From UBA1189 sp045126595 (lineage in GTDB: Bacteria > Bacteroidota > Bacteroidia > Bacteroidales > Bacteroidaceae), in contig JBGVOS010000159.1 in the NCBI GenBank assembly GCA_045126595.1, positions 1-11,987 on the forward strand: a stretch of 11,987 nucleotides of DNA. The letters are read 5' to 3'. The notes under the pieces were generated by a model. That model worked only from the letters and a program-made list of their open reading frames with translations. It did not search any database and was not told the origin of the DNA. A program made the position numbers and the translations under genes. Shown here one piece after another: positions 5,357-11,987 of this stretch. The first letter of the stretch is position 1; every line of letters starts with the position of its first letter.

Positions 5357-6760
5357 TTATCGTGCCTTCATCTTTGCCTCGATATCCTCGACAGCGAGTT
5401 CCATTGCCTTGTCCACCCCTATCTGCTCTTCGATGGTGCGACAGGCATGCAATACGGTAGAGTGATCCTTCGAGCCGATGCACTGACCGATGCGAGCCAA
5501 CGAAAGGCTGGGAAGATACTTGTGGGTAAGATACATGGCCACTTGGCGGGCAAGCACGATGTCACGTTTACGCGAAGAGGTGTAGATGCTATCATCCTTC
5601 ACATGGTAGTAGTCACAAGTGGTTCGCACGATATCCTCCACAGTCAGCTCCTTCTCCACAACACGCACCGCCTTGCTGATAACACGCTCAGCCAAAGCAA
5701 GGTCAATCTCACGGCCATAGAGCGCCGAGTGGGCGTGGAGCGAAATGAGGATTCCTTCAAGTTCACGCACACTGTCAGTCACATTCTCCGCCACATACTC
5801 CAATACTTCGGGAGTGAGAGCGATGCCCTCACGGCGCACCTTGTCAGCCAAGATGCTACGACGAAGCTCCAGATTGGGACGTTCGATCTCAGCCGTCAAA
5901 CCCCATTTGAAGCGGGTGATGAGACGGTCTTCGATACCCTGCAGCATCACAGGCGGACGGTCGCAGGTCATGATAAGCTGCTTGCCGTTCTGGTGCAAGT
6001 GATTGAAGATATGAAAGAAGGTGTTCTGCGTCTTCTCCACACCGACAAATTCCTGAATATCGTCAATAATCAGTACATCAATGCTTTGATAGAAGTTAAT
6101 GAAATCGTTGAGCGTATTCTTACGCACAGAGTCGGTGTACTGCACCTTAAACAGATGAGCAGAAACATACAGCACGCGTTTCTCGGGATAGAGCTCCTTC
6201 ACCTTCAAACCGATGGCATTGGCCAAGTGAGTCTTTCCCACACCCGATGCACCATAAAGGAACAAGGGATTGAATACCGTCTTTCCCGGCTTCAACGCAA
6301 TACTCTCAGCAGCGGCACGGGGCAACTTATTGCTCAAGCCCTCAATGAAGTTATCAAAGCTATAGTTACTACGCAACATGGGGTCGAGGTCCTGTACGGG
6401 AACGGCAATGGAACCCGGGGTAGCATTATCGCCCTTTTTCTGTTCAACAACAGGCTTTGCCGGTTGCTTCTCCGACTCCTGATCAACGGTAAGCTGGTGC
6501 TGGCGGTCGGTAAGTACACGATAATTGAGCTGGGTACCCTCTCCAAAGGTGCGATAGATGGCCGCACCAAGCAAATCGACGTAGTGTGCTTCAATGTACT
6601 CATACACGAACTGACTGGGTACAAAAATCGTCAACACACCAGCCTTATACGATGCAGGCTTGGTATTGGAGAACCACGTGTTGAACGCCGTACCCGGAAC
6701 ATTATCGCGGATAATGCCCAGGCATTTGCCCCAAAGTTCTGTGAGCTGAGTTTCTGTCAT
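5357..6760 (-). CDS. dnaA: Chromosomal replication initiator protein DnaA
   Basis: 467 residues, normal for DnaA, starting MTETQLTELWGKCLGIIRDN. Domain I (about 1-85) carries the W...F...W pattern used for DnaB and self-contacts. A short variable linker (about 86-130) follows. The AAA+ domain begins at YSFDNFIEG (133-141), with Walker A GASGVGKTH (170-178), Walker B LIIDDIQ (230-236), sensor region MTCDRPP (264-270) and box VII RELEGIL (332-338). DNA-binding domain IV (about 370-467) contains SSRKRDIVLARQVAMYL (395-411) and the signature KDHSTV (431-436) that reads DnaA boxes. It melts the origin and recruits the helicase. It has its own promoter. dnaN is not adjacent, unlike the classical dnaA-dnaN arrangement, and nrdJ lies downstream on the same strand. 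Confidence 0.97.
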   Translation of the reverse strand: MTETQLTELWGKCLGIIRDNVPGTAFNTWFSNTKPASYKAGVLTIFVPSQFVYEYIEAHYVDLLGAAIYRTFGEGTQLNYRVLTDRQHQLTVDQESEKQPAKPVVEQKKGDNATPGSIAVPVQDLDPMLRSNYSFDNFIEGLSNKLPRAAAESIALKPGKTVFNPLFLYGASGVGKTHLANAIGLKVKELYPEKRVLYVSAHLFKVQYTDSVRKNTLNDFINFYQSIDVLIIDDIQEFVGVEKTQNTFFHIFNHLHQNGKQLIMTCDRPPVMLQGIEDRLITRFKWGLTAEIERPNLELRRSILADKVRREGIALTPEVLEYVAENVTDSVRELEGILISLHAHSALYGREIDLALAERVISKAVRVVEKELTVEDIVRTTCDYYHVKDDSIYTSSRKRDIVLARQVAMYLTHKYLPSLSLARIGQCIGSKDHSTVLHACRTIEEQIGVDKAMELAVEDIEAKMKAR

Positions 6761-6797
6761 GGTTACTTCTGTTCTTTTTCTTTTACTTCTACAAGTG

Positions 6798-6829
6798 CAA
6801 AATTACATCACATATTCTATATATTCAAA
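6798..6829 (-). promoter_or_regulatory. dnaA promoter
   Basis: On the minus strand, -33 TTTG (6826-6829) and -7 TAATTTTG (6798-6805) both match consensus exactly, with a 20-bp spacer identical to that of nrdJ. The start is predicted near 6790-6793, leaving a purine-rich leader of about 30 nt that contains AGAAGTAA twice. No Shine-Dalgarno-like GGAGG is present. Confidence 0.8.
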
Positions 6830-7400
6830 CAACTTTTCCTTCCCGAATATTTGCAATTTTCAAAGGCGCTTACTTTCAAGCGTTTGCGTTTTTTACTTTT
6901 TTTTGCGTCTTTTTTCTCTTGCATATATCAAAAACACTGATAACCAAAACGTTTCATCTTTCTATTATTCAAATTAGCATTGTTACCCATCCTTTCACAT
7001 CCCTCCATTTCGGGGTTTATAGCCTATTCCATGCATTTTAATCCCTCCTTACAATATTCGGCATATTTTAGACAAAGTCTAATTTAAGCCTACTTCTATC
7101 AAAAAAAAACACGATATTTTGTTTCCTAATTTCGGAGCGTTTAAGCCATTTTTCAAGCCGACTTGTACGCTATACGGCATTGACCTTACAAGTTCAAAAA
7201 ACGGCTATTTTCACTCCATCCGTGAAACACTTTGTTTCATGCCTGTAGACAAAGCAAAATAGAAGTCCATACATATCTGGCCTCGAGTCCAAACAAAGAA
7301 AGACTCCAGTCTAGACAAAGCTAGACTGGAGTTTAGACGAATAAAAACTGCAGTACGGACAAACAAGTACTCGAATACTTACATATAGATACAGATGTTT
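6830..7400. other. Long non-coding gap between the amidase/MCE operon and dnaA
   Basis: No credible gene is seen on either strand over about 570 bp beyond the dnaA promoter. The part nearest dnaA (6830-6960) has long pyrimidine runs. Further out are several inverted repeats: TTAGAC-AAA-GTCTAA (7068-7082), nested arms at 7156-7206, a short hairpin at 7221-7241, a strong 12-bp hairpin at 7303-7332 and a weak one at 7352-7371. TAGACAAAG occurs three times (7069, 7246, 7312). No DnaA box of the form TTATCCACA was found on either strand, so there is no positive evidence for an origin. No tRNA or known ncRNA was recognised. Confidence 0.7.
7301..7334. terminator. Strong hairpin downstream of the MCE gene (candidate terminator)
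   Basis: ACTCCAGTCTAG (7303-7314) and CTAGACTGGAGT (7321-7332) form a perfect 12-bp stem around the 6-nt loop ACAAAG; a G-T and an A-T pair extend it to 7301-7334. It lies 67 nt past the MCE gene stop. On the minus strand it is followed by TTCTTTGTTT, T-rich but interrupted, so a terminator is plausible but not certain. The loop edge also forms an exact minus-strand -7 consensus, TAGCTTTG (7316-7323), without a -33 box. A weaker 5-bp hairpin with a better T-run (7343-7371) sits closer to the gene. Confidence 0.5.
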
Positions 7401-8288
7401 TTATTTCTTTCCGAATACCGAAACGTTGATATAGCGCGAGGGATGTGCCTTTACATCTTCTATGAGGGCATTGGCATTGGAGCAGACTCCATTGAGGCTA
7501 TTGTAGAATGCCGTGTCATTAAGCAGTCGCCCCACACTGCTACGGTCACTCACGAGTACCGCCGACAGACTCTGCAAGTTGGCAATGGTGCTATCAACAC
7601 TGGCCATTGTCTGCACATAATCGACAGCCGCCAACTCCGAAGTAATCTTATTTATATTACCGGCAGTACCCTGCAGGTTCGTCATAAGCTGAGGCAACTC
7701 ATCATAAAACAGGCGATTCAACTCATCAGCCGTACGGTCGAGTTTGCAGCTGATACTCTCCACATTGTTCAGCGACTGGGCCAATGCTGGATTGGCTACC
7801 AAAGCCGTCAATGCCGTAATAAGGCTGTCCACCTTGGGGACGAGTGCCGTCACCTGTGGCAACACCACATTTTCCACCTGGTCGGTCATACCGCTAGCCA
7901 CACCGCTGACAATCGTATCTCCGTCGACATAGTAATCAGTCGCCTGCGCAAGCTTCAGATCCACACTCACACCACCCAACAGAGAATTGACGAGCAAAGC
8001 ACGGCTTCCCTTGGGTATACGCAACGACTCCTTCACACGCAAAGTCAACACGATACGGTTAGGATGGGCATAATCATACTCCACACGATTCACCGTACCC
8101 ACTTGAAAGCCATTGGTCGTGATTACTGATGAAGCGGCCACACCTCCCGCATTGCTTACCACCGTATAATAGGTATTGTCGTGCGAGAACACATTGCTTC
8201 CTTTCAGGAAATTCACACCGATATATAGCAGTGCAATACTTATAATAAAGGTTGCACCAATCTTAACCTCTTTGCTGATACGTTTCAT
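7401..8288 (-). CDS. MCE-domain (MlaD-like) membrane-anchored lipid-transport protein
   Basis: 295 residues starting MKRISKEVKIGATFIISIAL. A single N-terminal transmembrane helix (about 10-29, ending NFLKG) anchors the protein in the inner membrane. An MCE domain follows (about 38-115), recognisable from YYTVVSNAGGVAASSVITTNGFQVG, the conserved hydrophobic/glycine pattern, and KGSRALLVNSLLGGVSVDL. The C-terminal 170 residues are helical, rich in serine, asparagine and hydrophobic heptads, as in longer MCE proteins that form a channel or tether. The family binds phospholipids and passes them between membranes with an ABC permease and ATPase (MlaEF); neither partner gene is in the window. The start is 16 nt after the amidase stop on the same strand, indicating one operon. 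The exact lipid and direction of transport are not known. Confidence 0.88.
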   Translation of the reverse strand: MKRISKEVKIGATFIISIALLYIGVNFLKGSNVFSHDNTYYTVVSNAGGVAASSVITTNGFQVGTVNRVEYDYAHPNRIVLTLRVKESLRIPKGSRALLVNSLLGGVSVDLKLAQATDYYVDGDTIVSGVASGMTDQVENVVLPQVTALVPKVDSLITALTALVANPALAQSLNNVESISCKLDRTADELNRLFYDELPQLMTNLQGTAGNINKITSELAAVDYVQTMASVDSTIANLQSLSAVLVSDRSSVGRLLNDTAFYNSLNGVCSNANALIEDVKAHPSRYINVSVFGKK

Positions 8289-8304
8289 AATAACAATCTA
8301 TGTA

Positions 8305-9495
8305 TTAAGGATTCTGCTGTCTGAACATAGCGATAGCCTGCTGCGTATCGATACGCTCTCCTTTCAGGAAAGCCACGATGAAGGCATCCTTGAACTTCTC
8401 ATTCACCTTACGCTTCATACGCAGTATCTCATCATAGTTGGTCGACTCGCCATAAGTATACTTATACAGCCCTTTGTCATAATAAAAGGACACAGGGCTA
8501 AGTCCCTTGAAAGCCACATCCCCCTTACCCAACTTCTTGGATGACGAGAGGAACTGCACCTTAAACACCGGAGCATCACTCTTAGCCGATACGGCAACTG
8601 TTGACACCCCAGATGATGATGATGACGATGACAAAGAAGACGCAGTAGTAGAAGGCGTCACTCCAGTACTTTTGTCCTTCCCGTCCGGTTCGTCCGAAGA
8701 ATCAGCAACATACTGCGTAGCACCACTCAATTTCTTCAAATCGGCATAATAGGTGTCAAAAGCCTTGCTGATACAATTGCTCAGACGCTTCTGCGCCGTT
8801 GCCGAAGCCAAGTACTTGGCCTCTTCGGCATTGCTGATATAGCCCAACTCTACGAGAATGCTGGGCATGGAAGTCGCATTCAGCACAAGGAAACCCGCCT
8901 GACGCACACCACGGTCCTGGCGGTTGGCATCATTGGCAAAGTTCTCCTGCACATACTGCGCAATGTGTATACTCTCCTTCACAAACTCGCTCTGCATATA
9001 CTCGAAGATGATATAGCTCTCAGGCGAATTGGGATTAAAGTTGGCATACGTCTTCTCATGATTCTCCTCCAAGAGAATCACACCGTTCTCTCGCTTGGCA
9101 ATATCCAGGTTACGGTTCGTACGGTCCTCCTCCACCCCGAGGGTAAAGGTCTCCGCCCCCTTAGCCGAACGGTTCTTGGCCGCATTCACATGGATAGAGA
9201 TGAAGAGGTCCGCATCCGCCTTATTGGCCATTGCCGCACGGTCGTTCAGTCCCACAAACTTATCCGTCTTGCGCGTATACAACACCTTCACCTCCGGATG
9301 CTTTTGCGCAATGCTCTCCCCCACCATCAGCGCCACCTTCAACGTAATATCCTTCTCGTACAACTTACCATTGGCACTCACCGCTCCCGGGTCCTTACCC
9401 CCATGACCGGCATCAATCACCACCGTAAAGTCCTTGGCACCAGCAACCAACGTCGCCAACACCAGAGCAAAGAAAAGAATAAGACGCTGCTTCAT
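8305..9495 (-). CDS. N-acetylmuramoyl-L-alanine amidase (Amidase_3) with C-terminal SPOR-like domain
   Basis: 396 residues from ATG 9495. The frame extends 12 codons upstream, but MKQRLILFFALVLATLVAGA is a complete signal peptide, so the shorter start is chosen. The catalytic domain (about 22-265) hydrolyses the bond between muramic acid and the stem peptide. Zinc ligands H31 (DAGHGGKDPGA), E47 (YEKD) and H102 (SIHVNA) and catalytic E216 (ILVELGYISN) are all present. A charged insertion (about 120-175) between H102 and E216 resembles in position the autoinhibitory segment of AmiB/AmiC-type enzymes, suggesting activator control; this is inference. A low-complexity serine/threonine linker (about 275-305) follows, then a probable SPOR-like module (about 308-380) that would bind denuded glycans at the septum. 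The protein is periplasmic. It is followed at 16 nt by the MCE gene. No clear promoter was found between the start and the terminator at 9539-9579. Confidence 0.93.
   Translation of the reverse strand: MKQRLILFFALVLATLVAGAKDFTVVIDAGHGGKDPGAVSANGKLYEKDITLKVALMVGESIAQKHPEVKVLYTRKTDKFVGLNDRAAMANKADADLFISIHVNAAKNRSAKGAETFTLGVEEDRTNRNLDIAKRENGVILLEENHEKTYANFNPNSPESYIIFEYMQSEFVKESIHIAQYVQENFANDANRQDRGVRQAGFLVLNATSMPSILVELGYISNAEEAKYLASATAQKRLSNCISKAFDTYYADLKKLSGATQYVADSSDEPDGKDKSTGVTPSTTASSLSSSSSSSGVSTVAVSAKSDAPVFKVQFLSSSKKLGKGDVAFKGLSPVSFYYDKGLYKYTYGESTNYDEILRMKRKVNEKFKDAFIVAFLKGERIDTQQAIAMFRQQNP
8612..8632. repeat. Trinucleotide repeat in the amidase linker
   Basis: Seven GAT/GAC triplets in a row on the plus strand encode most of the SSSSSSS run in the amidase linker. 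Units are in frame, so gain or loss of copies would change linker length without breaking the protein. Confidence 0.8.
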
Positions 9496-9538
9496 AAACG
9501 AAATATACACAATCTTAACTATACTACCCATTATTATA

Positions 9539-9579
9539 AAAAAGGCTGCTCCCGAACCTGGGCCCGGAGCAGCCTTTTT
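9539..9579. terminator. Bidirectional intrinsic terminator after the SusCD operon
   Basis: AAAAAGGCTGCTCC (9539-9552) pairs perfectly with GGAGCAGCCTTTTT (9566-9579), a 14-bp stem with a G/C-rich core and a 13-nt loop. The A-run on one side and T-run on the other mean that it reads as hairpin plus T-run on both strands. It ends minus-strand transcription 15 nt after the SusD-like stop (9594) and insulates the amidase operon, whose start is 44 nt further on. Confidence 0.92.
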
Positions 9580-9593
9580 CTATTTATTTACAT

Positions 9594-11381
9594 TTATTTA
9601 AAGGGGAGATACCAGTTTTCCTCAGAACCACTCAACTTGTTATACAACGAGTCATTCTTTTCTCCGCTTCTATTAGCTACACGATTAGCCAAGAAGTCGT
9701 AATAGTTACCATCGCCCCAATCTCCGCGACGCCTAGCAAAGCGGATCAAGTCACCGAAACGGTTACCCTCCAAGGTGCTCTCCAAGGCCAACTCATCAAT
9801 GATGAGTTCATCAATATACTCGATAGTATCATTGAATGTAAGCTGTTCCTCAACACCCTTACCCAAACGAGTACGGATAACTTCAGGCTTCAGTACATAA
9901 TAAGTATTATCATAGAACACATCACCGGCACCTCTTGCATGTACACCGATATACTTAGCCTGCAAGTCATTGTCTGAATCTACAATATCATGGAAACGTT
10001 CGAAGTCTTTCCATACCTGACTTCCTTCAGGGAAGAATACCTTGAACGCATCCTTGAGCAGATAGAATGAATTCACGGCATTAGTACGTGCCTCGGCAAA
10101 CTGTACAGAATCTGCAGCAACAGCAAATTGGTCTCTAGCCAAAGCATTCATAGCTTCAGCCCAACGCAAGCAAGCGATATAAACGCGCTGAATTACAATA
10201 GAGTTCGCCATATGTTTGGTATACCAATCAAATCGTTCTGTTCCCTCTTCACCCTCATCATCGATGAAAGAGAACAAACTCTCTTGGCAATATACAAACT
10301 TACGCATATCACCGATTCGCGATGAAGATTTGATACTTTTCTTACCAGCGGTTTCGGTCACATTGAACACCATTTGATTAGCACAAAGCGACTTCCAAGA
10401 AGAAGAAGGCTGCAGATAACCATTAAGGAACAAACTTGACACTTCTGAAACTATACCATCTGAACTTGACGACTCCATGGTAATAGCAGACATATAATCA
10501 GCCGTTTCTAACATTACACCAGGAAGTTTGACAACATCCTTCGCCGTCTTATTTCCACTCGGGTTGGTTCCACTCCATGTAGCAAACTTTCCAGGGAAGT
10601 CGGCATATCCAGCTTTGGTCACTGTACCATTTTCGTCACTCATCTCAAGTTCTGCATCCTCGTTATTCATGAAGAACTCTTCATAGTACTTCTTTGCATT
10701 CTCATAATCACCACTCCATAAATACAGTTCGGCAAGAACCAAACGAAGTATAGGATAAGAGCCCGATGTAGCAGCAAAAGTCGGAAGTTCTGTATCCAAA
10801 TAAGGGATCAACTGAGGAGCAAGGTCGGCTGCGATATATTTGATTTCTTTATTACCTTCAGCATAAACTCTCTCCACATCGCTCTCACTAATGATAGGAT
10901 AAGTATAGTAAGGGATCTCACCATAGTTAATAGCCAATTGCAAGTAGGTCCATGCACGGATACCGAGCAATGCAGCATATTCATCCATCATCACAAACTT
11001 ATTGTTGAGAGTCAGCGATGCATCCATATTGGCCAACACATAGTTACAGTTGTTAATGACTGCATAATAGTCTCTTACATTAAGATACTCATTGTCGGCC
11101 TCGAAATTAAAGTTTGCCAAGTTACGCAACGAAGTCTTGGTTCTATCCTCATCGATTACAGCCATATCACCACGTGCTTCACCAAGGATAACGTAGCGAT
11201 CGGCAATCTTACGCATACACTGCAATACACCCAAAGTAGAATAAGCAGAGTCTGCCGTAGTGTTAATCTCATGATTATAGACCACACGATTCGAGTCAAT
11301 GTCAAACATATCTTCACAAGAGGTAGTCATGCCCAATGCGAAGATGGCAAGCAATGCCGCTATACTAAATTTGCTTTTCAT
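9594..11381 (-). CDS. SusD/RagB-like outer-membrane lipoprotein
   Basis: 595 residues. The signal peptide MKSKFSIAALLAIFALG ends in a lipobox with the acylated cysteine at residue 22 (TTSC). The residues after it (EDMFD) are acidic, matching the known Bacteroidota surface-export signal, so the protein should sit on the cell surface. Helical TPR-like segments fit the RagB/SusD fold, for example NVRDYYAVINNCNYVLANM (about 100-118), ALLGIRAWTYLQLAINYGEIPY (about 136-157) and RLVLAELYLWSGDYENAKKYY. The C-terminus has the family ending DELALESTLEGNRFGDLIRFARR followed by NWYLPF. These proteins act as a lid that captures ligand for the SusC channel. The ligand cannot be deduced: no glycoside hydrolase, peptidase or sensor is in the window. 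It follows the SusC-like gene after 28 nt and precedes a strong terminator, so it is the last gene of its operon. Confidence 0.95.
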   Translation of the reverse strand: MKSKFSIAALLAIFALGMTTSCEDMFDIDSNRVVYNHEINTTADSAYSTLGVLQCMRKIADRYVILGEARGDMAVIDEDRTKTSLRNLANFNFEADNEYLNVRDYYAVINNCNYVLANMDASLTLNNKFVMMDEYAALLGIRAWTYLQLAINYGEIPYYTYPIISESDVERVYAEGNKEIKYIAADLAPQLIPYLDTELPTFAATSGSYPILRLVLAELYLWSGDYENAKKYYEEFFMNNEDAELEMSDENGTVTKAGYADFPGKFATWSGTNPSGNKTAKDVVKLPGVMLETADYMSAITMESSSSDGIVSEVSSLFLNGYLQPSSSWKSLCANQMVFNVTETAGKKSIKSSSRIGDMRKFVYCQESLFSFIDDEGEEGTERFDWYTKHMANSIVIQRVYIACLRWAEAMNALARDQFAVAADSVQFAEARTNAVNSFYLLKDAFKVFFPEGSQVWKDFERFHDIVDSDNDLQAKYIGVHARGAGDVFYDNTYYVLKPEVIRTRLGKGVEEQLTFNDTIEYIDELIIDELALESTLEGNRFGDLIRFARRRGDWGDGNYYDFLANRVANRSGEKNDSLYNKLSGSEENWYLPFK

Positions 11382-11409
11382 TGTCTTTATCTTTTTACAA
11401 TATTATTCA

Positions 11410-11987
11410 TTAGAGGTTAATCTTCACACCAAGATGGAAACTGCGACTCTGACCGAGCAATCCGTTATCAATGCCTTGATACAAGACATTGTTGCTGAAA
11501 GAGAATTCAGGATCACTTCCAAGATATTTAGAGAAGGTCAGCAAGTTAGAACCCGCACACCATACGGTCAGTCCCTGCAACCAAGAAGCCGATACGGGAA
11601 CCTTGTATGAGAGAGTCACATCCTTCAAGCGAATATACGATCCATCCTCAATCCAACGGTCAGAGAAACGGTTGTTACCCTTCGGGTCACCATATGTCGC
11701 ACGAGGAATATCAGTCTCATGACCCTCAACTCTCCAACGGTTAGTCATAGCAACAGTCTGGTTATAGAAACTGCTTCCGCTCTCGAGCAATGCACGCTGA
11801 TAATTATACACATCATTGCCCAAAGAGTAATTAAATGTTGCATTCAACGAGAAGTTCTTATAAATCAAGTTTGTATTGATATTACCATAGATGTCAGGAT
11901 TAGGATTACCTATAACAACACGGTCATACTCATTGATCTTACCATCATTGTTTTGGTCTACAAACTTTACGTCACCAGCCTCAAACG
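11410..11987 (-). CDS. SusC/RagA-like TonB-dependent transporter, C-terminal end (partial)
   Basis: The frame is open from the window edge to TAA at 11410-11412, about 191 residues of what is normally a protein of around 1000. It reads AGDVKFVDQNNDGKINEYDR followed by VVIGNPNPDIYGNINTN, the calcium-loop-like DxNxDGxI segment and GNPNPD motif typical of SusC C-termini. Strand-like segments follow, such as NFSLNATFNYSLGNDVYNY, SYIRLKDVTLSYKVP and GLTVWCAGSNLLTFSKYLGSDPE. It ends SFHLGVKINL, a normal barrel-closing last strand. The protein is the outer-membrane channel that works with the SusD-like lid encoded 28 nt downstream and draws energy from TonB/ExbBD. The plug, TonB box and any signalling extension lie outside the window. 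Confidence 0.95.
   Translation of the reverse strand, partial: FEAGDVKFVDQNNDGKINEYDRVVIGNPNPDIYGNINTNLIYKNFSLNATFNYSLGNDVYNYQRALLESGSSFYNQTVAMTNRWRVEGHETDIPRATYGDPKGNNRFSDRWIEDGSYIRLKDVTLSYKVPVSASWLQGLTVWCAGSNLLTFSKYLGSDPEFSFSNNVLYQGIDNGLLGQSRSFHLGVKINL

Noticed and set aside
5306..6940. Open frame of 544 codons on the plus strand, antisense to dnaA
   Set aside because: It lies opposite a complete, motif-bearing dnaA and reads a composition typical of a reverse-strand shadow (rich in H, L, T and R). It has no recognisable domain or promoter.
6761..7400. Possible chromosomal origin next to dnaA
   Set aside because: No TTATCCACA-type DnaA box was found on either strand, and gene orientation does not switch here. 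A/T-richness alone is not enough.
7395..8129. 244-codon plus-strand frame opposite the MCE gene
   Set aside because: Shadow of a well-supported gene, with no family motif and residues biased as in antisense frames.
9496..9531. Upstream start extending the amidase by 12 residues
   Set aside because: It would put a hydrophobic stretch ahead of a complete signal peptide that begins at MKQRL.
8965..9702. 245-codon plus-strand frame opposite the amidase start and SusD end
   Set aside because: It runs through a strong bidirectional terminator and across two real genes, so it is not credible as coding.

Overview
The window looks like core chromosome of a Bacteroidota bacterium, most likely order Bacteroidales and plausibly Prevotellaceae. 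The evidence is a SusC/SusD-type outer-membrane pair, a lipoprotein of apparent DUF4369 type, an N-acetylmuramoyl-L-alanine amidase followed by an MCE-domain protein, promoters of the Bacteroidota type (-7 TAnnTTTG, -33 TTTG), and almost no Shine-Dalgarno sequences. Genus is not resolvable by reading alone.

Layout. (1) 1-348, minus: the N-terminal third of dnaX, cut by the window edge. (2) 349-549: a divergent control region with two copies of a 16-bp module containing a -7 box, and a 28-bp near-perfect palindrome. (3) 550-1184, plus: an FtsB/DivIC-type division protein overlapping (ATGA) a small four-helix membrane protein of unknown function. (4) 1295-2002, plus: a lipoprotein with its own promoter, whose stop codon abuts that of the convergent folB. 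(5) 2003-2386, minus: folB. A terminator hairpin sits immediately upstream of folB, at the end of nrdJ. (6) 2470-5028 or 5058, minus: nrdJ, the B12-dependent class II ribonucleotide reductase, with a strong promoter and a repeat-rich upstream region. (7) 5357-6760, minus: dnaA with a clear promoter. (8) 6761-7400: about 640 bp of non-coding, hairpin-rich DNA. (9) 7401-9495, minus: peptidoglycan amidase and MCE (MlaD-like) protein in one operon. (10) 9539-9579: a strong bidirectional terminator. (11) 9594-11987, minus: a SusD-like lipoprotein preceded by the C-terminal end of a SusC-like TonB-dependent transporter, which runs off the window.

Functionally, dnaX, dnaA and nrdJ cover clamp loading, initiation and dNTP supply. 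The divIC-like gene, the amidase and the MCE protein act on division and the envelope. The SusCD pair imports an unknown ligand across the outer membrane. The nrdJ and dnaA promoters both show -33 and -7 boxes separated by exactly 20 bp.

No mobile element, CRISPR array, tRNA, rRNA or defence gene was recognised. I did not find a convincing new multi-gene system. The most interesting signals are non-coding: the palindrome and duplicated -7 module between dnaX and the division gene, the terminator that ends 5 nt before the folB start codon, the repeated TTTTCCAA elements upstream of nrdJ, and the structured gap upstream of dnaA.
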